DNA from: a virus
IMG/VR virus record: IMGVR_UViG_3300025162_000203
Span: 1 to 20,355 of that record
DNA length: 20,355 bases
Strand: one strand, 5' to 3'
Numbering within the stretch: position 1 is the stretch's first letter; each line of letters begins with the position of its first letter. The notes under the pieces were generated by a model, which had not been told where the DNA came from, did no database searches, and was given only the letters and a program-made list of their open reading frames with translations. The position numbers were made by a program, and so were the translations under genes. This document shows positions 1 through 6,172 of the stretch, piece by piece.

Positions 1-1
1 T

Positions 2-457
2 GCAAAGCAAACTCGTCGTGGAAAAGGTAACGTCCTGATCGTTTCTTCAGACGTTGCTTCAGCAATGGCTATGGCTGGTGTTCTTTCTTATACACCTGCT
101 CTGCAAGCTGACCTCCAAGTTGACGATACAGGTAACACGTTTGCTGGTATGTTGCATGGTCGTATCAAGGTTTATATCGATCCATACTTTGGTGGCTACA
201 CATCTAACCAAGAATTGGTTACTGTTGGTTATAAGGGTTCTTCACCTTATGATGCTGGTCTGTTCTATTGCCCATACGTTCCTCTCCAGATGGTTCGTGC
301 TGTGGATCAGTTCACATTCCAACCTAAAATTGGATTTAAGACACGTTATGGTATGGTTGCTAACCCATTTGCTCAAGGTCTCACACAAGGCAGTGGTCAA
401 TTGAATGCACGTACTAATGTGTATTACCGCATCTTCGGCGTGAAAAATTTAATGTGA
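2..457 (+). CDS. 23: Major capsid protein gp23, C-terminal part (cut by window edge)
   Basis: The open frame enters from the left edge and reads K-Q-T-R-R-G-K-G-N from its second codon, then S-S-D-V-A-S-A-M-A-M-A-G-V. These blocks are typical of the C-terminal third of the T4 major capsid protein gp23. Further along come D-P-Y-F-G-G-Y and a C-terminal Y-Y-R-I-F-G-V. The protein builds the hexamers of the prohead shell and the mature head. About 151 residues are visible of roughly 450-520 expected, so the start lies outside the window. The gene ends in TGA and is followed by two inverted repeats, one a strong terminator, as expected for a highly expressed structural gene. Codon use is richer in C-ending codons than in the neighbouring replication genes. 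The family call is secure. Confidence 0.95.
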   Translation, partial: AKQTRRGKGNVLIVSSDVASAMAMAGVLSYTPALQADLQVDDTGNTFAGMLHGRIKVYIDPYFGGYTSNQELVTVGYKGSSPYDAGLFYCPYVPLQMVRAVDQFTFQPKIGFKTRYGMVANPFAQGLTQGSGQLNARTNVYYRIFGVKNLM

Positions 458-464
458 TGAATCG

Positions 465-496
465 AGTACTTACGAGATTTACTTCAAGTAAGTACT
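465..496 (+). repeat. Inverted repeat downstream of gp23
   Basis: AGTACTTAC at 465-473 is the perfect reverse complement of GTAAGTACT at 488-496, with a 14-nt loop. No T-run follows, so it is not an intrinsic terminator by itself. It lies 8 nt after the capsid stop codon and upstream of the real terminator at 538. It could protect the 3' end of the capsid mRNA; this role is inferred. Confidence 0.5.
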
Positions 497-537
497 TAAA
501 TTCATATATTAAACCATCGCTAAGAATGGTAAATTTT

Positions 538-565
538 AATAGGGAACTTCGGTTCCCTATTTTTT
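538..565 (+). terminator. Rho-independent terminator of the capsid transcript
   Basis: AATAGGGAAC (538-547), the stable tetraloop TTCG (548-551) and GTTCCCTATT (552-561) form a perfect 10-bp hairpin. A run of T follows directly. This is a textbook intrinsic terminator with a UUCG loop closed by C-G. Confidence 0.93.
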
Positions 566-576
566 GTATATAAACA

Positions 577-584
577 CATAAATA
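577..584 (+). promoter_or_regulatory. Possible late promoter (CATAAATA)
   Basis: CATAAATA differs by one base from the T4 late promoter core TATAAATA. It lies between the capsid terminator and a structural gene that starts 30 nt downstream, where a late promoter is expected. One mismatch in a very AT-rich gap keeps the call tentative. Confidence 0.4.
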
Positions 585-614
585 TAATAATTACATCATC
601 ACTTGGTTTGAATA

Positions 615-1133
615 ATGACAGCACTTACCAGAACTCCACAAAATACAAATTATCTACAACCAACCAAATTTCTATTAACTTTGGATAGAATTCCTAATAC
701 CCAATATTTCTGTCAAACAGCAAATATTCCTGGTGTTTCAATTGATTCACCTACTTTTAATACACCAAGAATAAATTTTCAAATTGCTGGTTCAAAGATA
801 GCATATAATGATTTTACTATTAAATTCAATATAGATGAAAATGTACAATCTTGGATGGATATATATAATTGGTTTCTTTCGATTGCTTCACCTCAAGGTA
901 GTGAACAAAGTAATGCATTGACTGCTATAGCAAGTAATAAAAATTCATTACAAAGTTATTCGGATGGTACATTGACAGTCCTTTCAGCATTAAATAATCC
1001 ATTAATCAATGTAAGATTTATTAATATGTTTCCTGTTTCTCTAACTGATATTGATTTTGATACCGCATCTTCGGCTGACAACATTCTAACGGCTACTGCT
1101 GTTTTTAAATACCAATACTTCACGTTTAATTAA
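615..1133 (+). CDS. Tail-tube-fold structural protein (gp3/gp19-like)
   Basis: This is a 172-residue protein. It begins with a short lead and P-T-K-F-L-L-T-L-D, followed by Y-F-C-Q-T-A-N-I-P-G-V at about residues 31-41, a region like the F-x-C-x-A-x-x-L-P-G pattern of T4 gp19. Next come a D-F-T-I-K-F-N-I-D-E strand and a W-x-x-I-Y-N-W helix, and it ends in K-Y-Q-Y-F. This layout is that of the myovirus tail-tube fold, shared by the tube protein and by tube-capping or completion proteins. In marine T4-like phages the gene between gp23 and uvsY is usually annotated gp3 (tail completion), and the length is close to the about 176 residues of T4 gp3. I cannot separate gp3 from a gp19-like paralogue by eye, so no symbol is given. 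No strong Shine-Dalgarno sequence is seen before the ATG. Confidence 0.75.
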   Translation: MTALTRTPQNTNYLQPTKFLLTLDRIPNTQYFCQTANIPGVSIDSPTFNTPRINFQIAGSKIAYNDFTIKFNIDENVQSWMDIYNWFLSIASPQGSEQSNALTAIASNKNSLQSYSDGTLTVLSALNNPLINVRFINMFPVSLTDIDFDTASSADNILTATAVFKYQYFTFN

Positions 1134-1141
1134 CACAACCA

Positions 1142-1170
1142 TTGAATATTAACATTGCATATGTTATAAT
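1142..1170 (+). promoter_or_regulatory. Sigma70-type promoter for the uvsY-uvsW operon
   Basis: TTGAAT (1142-1147), a 17-nt spacer and TATAAT (1165-1170), with an extended -10 TG one base upstream (1162-1163). It sits 31 nt before the uvsY ATG, in the only gap between a late structural gene and a recombination operon. This fits host-polymerase (early) transcription. Confidence 0.72.
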
Positions 1171-1201
1171 GTAGAATTAATGTTAGAATATTGAGTTTAA
1201 T

Positions 1202-1636
1202 ATGGAAAATTTAGAACAAGTGTTAAAAATGTGGGAAAAGGATGCCGAGATTGATCAAACAGAACCTGGCAAAGAATTAATTCGTATTCCTATTCTTCAC
1301 AACAAATATCTAACCATTCTAACCAATCAAAAGTTAGCTGCAAAAAGAATCAACTTTGAATATCTAAAGATGCGTAAGGTGAAATGGGAATATTACACTG
1401 GTAAATTATCACAAGAAGAATTAGATCATCGTGGATGGGAACCATTCCGTTACACGTTGAAGTCGGATATTAGTTTATATTTGGAATCTGACATTGATTT
1501 GATTAAAATAATTGAAAGAAAAATATATCATGAAGAGGCTGTGTCTGTCATTGAATCTATTTTGTCAGAACTCAAATCAAGAACGTTCCAGTTGAGGGAC
1601 TTTATACAATGGGAGAGGTTCATCGGTGGCAGTTGA
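1202..1636 (+). CDS. uvsY: UvsY-like recombination mediator
   Basis: This is a 144-residue protein, close to the 137 residues of T4 UvsY. The alignable core is H-N-K-Y-L-T-I-L followed by K-L-A-A-K-R-I-N-F-E-Y-L-K and then W-E-Y-Y-T-G-K. It parallels T4 UvsY, where K-W-L-N-K-H-S-S-I is followed by a basic helix and L-D-Y-Y-S-G-R. The C-terminal part keeps I-L-S-E-L-K-S-R-T-F-Q-L-R-D, matching A-L-D-A-I-K-S-R-G-F-A-I-K. UvsY loads UvsX recombinase onto gp32-coated single-stranded DNA during recombination-dependent replication. Its position directly upstream of, and overlapping, uvsW is the T4 arrangement. A good promoter lies just upstream. Confidence 0.88.
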   Translation: MENLEQVLKMWEKDAEIDQTEPGKELIRIPILHNKYLTILTNQKLAAKRINFEYLKMRKVKWEYYTGKLSQEELDHRGWEPFRYTLKSDISLYLESDIDLIKIIERKIYHEEAVSVIESILSELKSRTFQLRDFIQWERFIGGS

Positions 1637-2375
1637 TATTATAATATCTAAAAAAGATGAAGTATTTGCCAAGTTAACGTGTGAAAAACACGTGGCAAAA
1701 GAATTAAGTGTTTACTTTACGTTTATGGTTCCAGGTCATCAATTTACACCAGCATTCCGTAATAAAATTTGGGATGGTAAAATAAGACTTTTTAATCTCA
1801 ATACATCAAATATATACTTAGGCCTTATATCTTATATTGAAGAATTTTGTGAGTCAAGAGGTTACACATTTGAATATGATGAAACACGACTTGATCTAGA
1901 AGACATTTTTTCTTTGTATCATATAAATAAATTTCTTGATTCTCTTAATCTTTATTCACGTGGCCAATCAATCAAAGCACGAGACCATCAAATAGAAGCG
2001 TTACAACACGCTATGCAGAAGCGCAGGGCTTTACTGTTATCTCCTACTGCCTCTGGTAAATCGCTCATCATCTACACCCTATTCAGACAATTATTAGACT
2101 ATCAAGATTTGAAAGGATTAATTATTGTTCCCACTACTTCACTTTGTATGCAAATGAAATCGGATTTTGAAGATTATTCATCGGAGAATGGTTTTGATGT
2201 GGAAGATAATGTTAGTATTATAATGCAAGGATATACAAAATATCCAACAAAAAAAATAATAAAAATAACATTATTGGATGGAACAATTAAAAAATATAAA
2301 GAACATGATGTGGTAAAAACACAAAGAGGAAACATTTTAGCTAAAGATGTTATTTCAAGTGACGATATATTATAA
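1626..2375 (+). CDS. uvsW: UvsW helicase, N-terminal fragment (motifs I and Ia) with Hint-like tail
   Basis: This is the first of three pieces of the UvsW superfamily 2 helicase, which in T4 unwinds branched DNA and R-loops. A GTG start is chosen because GGAGAGG lies 7-8 nt upstream and the gene overlaps uvsY by 11 nt. The N-terminal domain contains F-R-N-K-I-W-D-G-K-I-R-L, matching T4. Walker A is S-P-T-A-S-G-K-S and motif Ia is L-I-I-V-P-T-T-S-L. Helicase similarity runs to about I-I-M-Q-G-Y-T-K (near base 2243). The last roughly 44 residues have no counterpart in UvsW. They read I-K-I-T-L-L-D-G-T-I, then E-H-D-V-V-K-T-Q-R-G and A-K-D-V-I-S-S-D-D-I, which resembles the block B region of inteins. 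The DEAH motif and everything after it are on the next fragment. Confidence 0.85.
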   Translation: MAVDIIISKKDEVFAKLTCEKHVAKELSVYFTFMVPGHQFTPAFRNKIWDGKIRLFNLNTSNIYLGLISYIEEFCESRGYTFEYDETRLDLEDIFSLYHINKFLDSLNLYSRGQSIKARDHQIEALQHAMQKRRALLLSPTASGKSLIIYTLFRQLLDYQDLKGLIIVPTTSLCMQMKSDFEDYSSENGFDVEDNVSIIMQGYTKYPTKKIIKITLLDGTIKKYKEHDVVKTQRGNILAKDVISSDDIL

Positions 2376-2378
2376 ATA
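2371..2378 (+). promoter_or_regulatory. T4-type late promoter core upstream of the GIY-YIG gene
   Basis: An exact TATAAATA. It overlaps the stop codon of the UvsW N-fragment and ends 33 nt before the endonuclease ATG. A matching TATAAATA lies at nearly the same distance before the second endonuclease gene. In T4, intron endonuclease genes such as I-TevI are driven by late promoters. Confidence 0.55.
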
Positions 2379-2402
2379 ATAGTTCCTACTACATCTTTAG
2401 TT
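2376..2402 (+). repeat. Diverged second copy of UvsW motif Ia (I-I-V-P-T-T-S-L-V)
   Basis: Directly after the stop codon of the N-fragment, in the same frame and leading in frame into the endonuclease ATG at 2412, nine codons read I-I-V-P-T-T-S-L-V. This is the motif Ia peptide found at about 2121-2144 in the same gene (I-I-V-P-T-T-S-L-C), but several codons differ at synonymous positions. It is therefore not a recent tandem copy. It looks like a scrap of a different UvsW gene carried in with the endonuclease. Confidence 0.6.
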
Positions 2403-2411
2403 AATTATTAT

Positions 2412-3173
2412 ATGAACACATTTAAACCAACTTATCTATACATAAAACAACACATTATAACCGGACTAAAATATTTTGGAAAAACAACAAAATCTGATCC
2501 ATATAATTATTTGGGTTCTGGTAAAATATGGATTAGGCACATTAAAAAGCACGGAAAACAATATGTAAAAACTATATGGGTCAGCGAATTATTTTATAAT
2601 AGAAAGGATCTTATAAATTTTGCTTTAGATTTTTCCAAAAAAAATAATATTGTTGATTCGGCCGAATGGGCAAACCTAAAGGAAGAAAATGGATTAGATG
2701 GTGGAATATTACCAAAACAGTCATTAGATAATATTTCGAAATTATTAACAGGAAGAAATAAAGAAACACACAATTATATTAAAGAAGCTTCTATAAAAAA
2801 ATCAAAAACGATGAAAGATCCCAACGGAAAATATCAAACTGAAGGCCGAAAAAAAATTAATCAATGGTTAGATTCATTAACCGAAAATGAAAGAAAAGAA
2901 AAATTAGGACATACGGTATCCCAAAAGCAAAAAGATAAATTAAGTCTAGACAGAACCGGCAAAACTAAAGAAAATTGTAAACGAGTTAAAAAAATGTCCG
3001 AAACTAAAAAAGAATATTATTTATCTTTAAATGAAAAAGAAAGAAAAGAAAAATTAGGACACTCAAAAGGTTCTCATTGGTACCACAATGATGATTTGAG
3101 ATTATGTAAAACATTCAAACCGAATAATGTAACGGCCGGTTGGATTAGAGGCAAAAAAAAGTATGAAAATTGA
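2412..3173 (+). CDS. GIY-YIG homing endonuclease inserted in uvsW
   Basis: This is a 253-residue protein. The N-terminal nuclease domain has Y-L-Y-I-K (8-12) and K-Y-F-G-K-T (20-25) in place of the GIY and YIG motifs. Then come Y-L-G-S-G-K-I-W (33-40), R-H-I-K-K-H-G (42-48), and E-W-A-N-L-K-E-E-N-G (85-94), which should supply the catalytic Glu and Asn. The C-terminal half is basic and contains two copies of E-R-K-E-K-L-G-H, probably DNA-contacting segments. It ends with the G-S-H-W-Y-H-N-D ... G-W-I-R-G motif often seen in phage endonucleases. The gene separates UvsW motif Ia from motif II and overlaps the next helicase fragment by 11 nt. It would cut uninterrupted uvsW alleles. There is too little non-coding sequence around it for a group I intron core. 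Confidence 0.85.
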   Translation: MNTFKPTYLYIKQHIITGLKYFGKTTKSDPYNYLGSGKIWIRHIKKHGKQYVKTIWVSELFYNRKDLINFALDFSKKNNIVDSAEWANLKEENGLDGGILPKQSLDNISKLLTGRNKETHNYIKEASIKKSKTMKDPNGKYQTEGRKKINQWLDSLTENERKEKLGHTVSQKQKDKLSLDRTGKTKENCKRVKKMSETKKEYYLSLNEKERKEKLGHSKGSHWYHNDDLRLCKTFKPNNVTAGWIRGKKKYEN

Positions 3174-3975
3174 AAAAATTGAAATCGTAGAAGAAAGTCC
3201 TAATCTAATTATTTCCACTTGGCAATCACTATACAATCAACCAAAAGAATATTTTGAACAATTTCAATATGTCATTGGTGATGAAGCACATCTTTTCAAA
3301 GCACAATCACTTACCACAATTCTCACATCATGCATTAATACCAAATATCGCATTGGTTTAACCGGTACGCTTGATGGAACAAAAACACATAAACTTGTAC
3401 TTGAAGGATTGTTTGGTCCTGTAAGGAAAGTCATTACAACGAAAGAATTGATTGACAAGAAAGAACTATCTGATTTTGAAATTAAGTGTTTAATATTAAA
3501 TTATGAACCTAGCATTTGTGAAGAAATGAAAGGTAAAACCTATCAAGAAGAAATAAACTACTTAATCACAAATGAACATAGAAACAAGTTTATTAAAAAC
3601 CTTGCGGTAAGTATGACCACTAATACTTTGGTTTTGTTCCAATTAGTTGACAAACACGGAAGAATACTGTATGATATGATAAGAGAAACAAAGAAAATAG
3701 GTGATCGTAAAGTTTTCTTTGTTCATGGCGGAACTGATACGGATGACCGTGAAGAAATTCGTAGAATTATGGAATTTTGTAAAGAAGATACTATTTTTTT
3801 AGATTTTGATGATTATGAAATAATGATAGATCCAAATGAACCTATAGATTTGGTTAATAAATTACAAAAAAAAGCTAAAGATATTACTGAAAATGATGAT
3901 ATTGACACCAGTATTCTTATAAATAAGATACAGACATCAATATTAAAAGGTTATGTATGGAAAAAGAAAGGTTAA
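3163..3975 (+). CDS. uvsW: UvsW helicase, middle fragment (motifs II-IV) with Hint-like tail
   Basis: This is the second UvsW piece. After a leader of about 15 residues (M-K-I-E-K-I-E-I-V-E) it resumes helicase sequence at L-I-I-S-T-W-Q-S-L-Y. It carries motif II I-G-D-E-A-H, motif III L-T-G-T-L-D-G-T, the conserved T-Y-Q-E-E-I segment, N-T-L-V-L-F-Q-L-V-D-K-H-G and V-F-F-V-H-G-G-T-D. Helicase similarity ends near residue 205 at R-R-I-M-E-F-C-K-E-D. The remaining 60-65 residues are not UvsW. They run I-F-L-D-F-D-D-Y-E-I-M-I and later A-K-D-I-T-E-N-D-D-I, a pattern that lines up with the tail of the first fragment. The fragment has its own ATG, overlaps the GIY-YIG gene by 11 nt, and overlaps the HNH gene by 19 nt. 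Its frame differs from that of the first fragment, so simple readthrough cannot rejoin them. Confidence 0.85.
   Translation: MKIEKIEIVEESPNLIISTWQSLYNQPKEYFEQFQYVIGDEAHLFKAQSLTTILTSCINTKYRIGLTGTLDGTKTHKLVLEGLFGPVRKVITTKELIDKKELSDFEIKCLILNYEPSICEEMKGKTYQEEINYLITNEHRNKFIKNLAVSMTTNTLVLFQLVDKHGRILYDMIRETKKIGDRKVFFVHGGTDTDDREEIRRIMEFCKEDTIFLDFDDYEIMIDPNEPIDLVNKLQKKAKDITENDDIDTSILINKIQTSILKGYVWKKKG
3918..3925 (+). promoter_or_regulatory. T4-type late promoter core upstream of the HNH gene
   Basis: An exact TATAAATA inside the tail of the UvsW middle fragment, ending 31 nt before the HNH endonuclease ATG. The spacing mirrors the motif at 2371-2378 before the first endonuclease. Confidence 0.5.
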
Positions 3976-4835
3976 TTCAAATATTCAGGTTAAAATTAGG
4001 CACACCTGACAATGAAGAAAAATTATTGGAATATATCAATTTTTGTTTAGATAAACACAATGATTATGAAGATTACCACGAAAAACACCACATATTACCT
4101 AGAGCTGTTTTTCCTGAGCATACAAAAGATGATTGGAACATATGCTGTTTATCTTACGAAAATCACGTTTTAGGTCATTTTTTGTTGGCAGAAGCGTATT
4201 TAAATAGAAAATTTTCTAGAACATTAAATTTTTTACAAAATAAAACAGAAGATGAAATTATAAAATTAAAAAAAATATTATCAGAAACTACCAAAAAATG
4301 GTGGAAAGATTTAACAGAAGAAGAATATGATGCTAGATGTTTAATGTATAGTGTAAGAATGAAAAAAATGATGCAGTCTGGTTCAGAATTTCATAAAAAA
4401 GTATGTGATGGTATAAATGAATATTATAAAAACAATCCACACAGAAAAGAAGAATTAAAAAAATTCTTTAAAGATTTATGGAAAAATAAAACAAAAGAAG
4501 AATATAACAAATGGTGTTCAAATATGAAATGGAATGAAGATAGAAGAACACACCACAAAAAATATATGGAAGAAAGATATCAAGATTCAAATTTTAAAGA
4601 ATCGTTTGATAAAAAAATGAAAGAAGTAAATAGTAATATTAATAAAAGAAAAGATGCTAGCGTTAAATTAAAAGAAAAATGGAAAGATCCAGATTTTATT
4701 GATAAGATGAATAAAAGAAAACCAGTAAGTTCAAATAGTTCAAAATTGAAAGAAAAATGGAAAGATCCTGTTTGGAAAGAATATATGTTAAATCAAAGAA
4801 AAATTAAAAGGAAGTTAAAAAATGAAACCAAATAA
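3957..4835 (+). CDS. HNH homing endonuclease inserted in uvsW
   Basis: This is a 292-residue protein. The HNH core is H-H-I-L-P-R (44-49), N61 in D-W-N-I-C-C-L-S, and H70 in Y-E-N-H-V-L-G-H, followed by F-L-L-A-E-A-Y. The rest is very basic and rich in Lys, Trp and Glu. It repeats K-L-K-E-K-W-K-D-P (coding copies near 4665 and 4744), which looks like duplicated DNA-binding helices. The gene sits between UvsW motif IV and motif V. It overlaps the middle fragment by 19 nt and the C-terminal fragment by 14 nt, so all pieces are translationally packed. It belongs to a different nuclease family from the first insertion, so the two insertions were independent. Confidence 0.85.
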   Translation: MEKERLIQIFRLKLGTPDNEEKLLEYINFCLDKHNDYEDYHEKHHILPRAVFPEHTKDDWNICCLSYENHVLGHFLLAEAYLNRKFSRTLNFLQNKTEDEIIKLKKILSETTKKWWKDLTEEEYDARCLMYSVRMKKMMQSGSEFHKKVCDGINEYYKNNPHRKEELKKFFKDLWKNKTKEEYNKWCSNMKWNEDRRTHHKKYMEERYQDSNFKESFDKKMKEVNSNINKRKDASVKLKEKWKDPDFIDKMNKRKPVSSNSSKLKEKWKDPVWKEYMLNQRKIKRKLKNETK

Positions 4836-5152
4836 AGTCAGTAAAGGGGGGAACGGAGCTATTATTGTGGCTTCGTTCGGTACATTTCTCCACTGGAGTT
4901 AACATCAGGAACTTGCATAACATTATATTTGCTTCTCCTTCAAAGTCAAGGGTGCGAAATCTTCAATCAATTGGACGAGGTCTTCGGCAATCTGAAGGAA
5001 AAAGCAAAGCAGTTCTTTATGATATAGCGGATGACATGCGACATAATAAATATATGAACTTTACACTAAAACATTTTACTGAAAGAGTAAAAATTTATAC
5101 TGAAGAGAAATTCCCATTCAAAATTTATAAAATAGGACTTAAAAATGGATAA
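4822..5152 (+). CDS. uvsW: UvsW helicase, C-terminal fragment (motifs V-VI) with an apparent +1 frameshift
   Basis: This is the third UvsW piece. The start chosen is ATG 4822, with AGGAAG about 8 nt upstream. From there the frame reads M-K-P-N-K-V-S-K-G-G-N-G and then A-I-I-V-A-S-F-G-T-F, matching T4 I-I-I-V-A-S-Y-G-V-F. In that frame it would stop at 4900-4902. The helicase sequence continues one base later as S-T-G-V-N-I-R-N-L-H-N (motif V) and Q-S-I-G-R-G-L-R-Q (motif VI), ending K-I-G-L-K-N-G. The switch falls at about 4876-4883 in ACATTTCTCC, where one extra base breaks the frame. It may be a sequencing error, a real mutation, or +1 slippage of tRNA-Phe from TTT to TTC. Without a shift, the main part would need a weak TTG start at 4865. 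The stop overlaps the next gene by 8 nt. Confidence 0.78.
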
Positions 5153-5537
5153 CGTTAGAATAGTTCGTTTACAGAATGGTGAAGATATAATTGGTGATAT
5201 TACTTTTAAAATTGATGGTTCATTTGATATTTACGAACCTATGGTAGTTTTTATTGATTACCGCAGTAAATATGCTGGTTTGATTATGAAACATTGGCTT
5301 CCACTTCAACTCGTCAAGAAGAATGAGATCACGCTTTTCCCTAAAGATATTCTTTTTATTACAGAACCAACAAACGAATTTGCGGAATACTATATTGAAA
5401 CTGTACAAAAGATTCATGATATGTTAGCCGCTAAAGATCAATTAAAAACTATGTTATCTGATTTAGATGATGCTGATTCTGAAGACTTGATTCAGCAATT
5501 TGATGATCTAGATAATAACAATAATCTATTACATTAA
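5145..5537 (+). CDS. Conserved T4-like phage protein with an Sm-like N-terminal domain
   Basis: This is a 130-residue protein that starts inside the last codons of uvsW. The N-terminal part reads V-R-I-V-R-L-Q-N-G-E-D-I-I-G-D-I, with later Y-E-P-M-V-V-F and W-L-P-L, a pattern of short strands like a small Sm-like beta-barrel. The C-terminal part is acidic and helical with an Asp/Asn-rich tail. I recognise the pattern from proteins found next to uvsW and gp55 in marine T4-like phages, but no function is established to my knowledge. An RNA- or protein-binding role is only an inference from the fold. Translational coupling to uvsW is suggested by the overlap. Confidence 0.65.
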   Translation: MDNVRIVRLQNGEDIIGDITFKIDGSFDIYEPMVVFIDYRSKYAGLIMKHWLPLQLVKKNEITLFPKDILFITEPTNEFAEYYIETVQKIHDMLAAKDQLKTMLSDLDDADSEDLIQQFDDLDNNNNLLH

Positions 5538-5615
5538 ATTTATACTTTCAATCGTCTACATACCTAACTATACACTCTGTCAAGGGAGATGTCAACCTTA
5601 TTATGGAAAAATATT

Positions 5616-6146
5616 ATGGCAACTAAGAACTACATCAACAACTCTGACTTTTTGAAAGCATTAGCTGATTACAAAGCCAAATGCGTAGAAGCAGAAAACA
5701 ACAAGAAATCTAAACCACCAATACCAAATTATATTGGTGAATGTTTTATGAAGATAGCCGAAGGTCTATCACACAAGCCAAATTTTATAAATTACCCAAT
5801 GCGTGAAGACATGATTGGTGATGGTATTGAAAATTGTTTGATGTATTTCAGTAATTTTGATCCAACCAAATCATCTAATCCATTTGCTTACTTTACACAG
5901 ATCATATACTATGCATTTCTCAGACGTATACAAAAAGAGAAAAAACAACTATATGTTAAATACAAAGCAACCGAACATTATGGTATTCTTGATGAGTTTG
6001 AAATGATGGAATCCGAAGATGGTTCTACGGTACAATTTGAAATGTATGATAACATTGCCGAATTCATTGAAACATACGAAGAAGCCAAAAAGAATAAAAA
6101 AATGGTAATTAAGCCTAAAGGTATTGAAAAGTTTCTGGAAGAGTGA
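5616..6146 (+). CDS. 55: Late-transcription sigma factor gp55
   Basis: This protein directs host RNA polymerase to TATAAATA late promoters and works with the sliding clamp as activator. Matching blocks to T4 gp55 are N-Y-I-N-N-S-D-F-L near the start, then I-A-E-G-L-S, M-I-G-D-G-I-E, N-F-D-P-T-K, N-P-F-A-Y-F-T-Q, and R-R-I-Q-K-E-K-K-Q. The extreme C-terminus (I-E-K-F-L-E-E) resembles the short hydrophobic clamp-binding tail of gp55. ATG 5616 is preferred because it gives M-A-T-K-N-Y-I-N-N, close to the T4 N-terminus, with a weak GGAA upstream. An in-frame ATG at 5589 would add nine residues but directly abuts GGGAG, with no spacing. TATAAATA motifs elsewhere in the window are plausible targets. 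Confidence 0.9.
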   Translation: MATKNYINNSDFLKALADYKAKCVEAENNKKSKPPIPNYIGECFMKIAEGLSHKPNFINYPMREDMIGDGIENCLMYFSNFDPTKSSNPFAYFTQIIYYAFLRRIQKEKKQLYVKYKATEHYGILDEFEMMESEDGSTVQFEMYDNIAEFIETYEEAKKNKKMVIKPKGIEKFLEE

Positions 6147-6172
6147 TATACTATCATTTTTAGGAATATATT

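Noticed and set aside
54-404. A 116-codon + strand frame at the left edge
   Set aside because: It is an out-of-frame shadow of gp23, rich in Leu/Val from shifted codons.
1922-1929. TATAAATA inside the uvsW N-fragment
   Set aside because: It lies in conserved helicase coding sequence, with no gene starting shortly downstream. Probably a chance match.
2244-3180. Group I intron in uvsW carrying the GIY-YIG gene
   Set aside because: Coding sequence fills almost the whole insertion, and I find no recognisable P7/core motifs. A free-standing endonuclease insertion fits better; RNA splicing is not excluded without transcript data.
3163-3210. C-terminal intein half at the start of the middle UvsW fragment (M-K-I-E-K-I-E-I-V-E)
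   Set aside because: The first residues resemble the start of some C-inteins, but helicase sequence resumes within about 15 residues and there is no H-N/S-T junction. A working split intein is not supported.
5538-5615. Promoter for gp55 (several TATAC-type boxes)
   Set aside because: No -35 box at a convincing distance; the gene can be read from the upstream operon.
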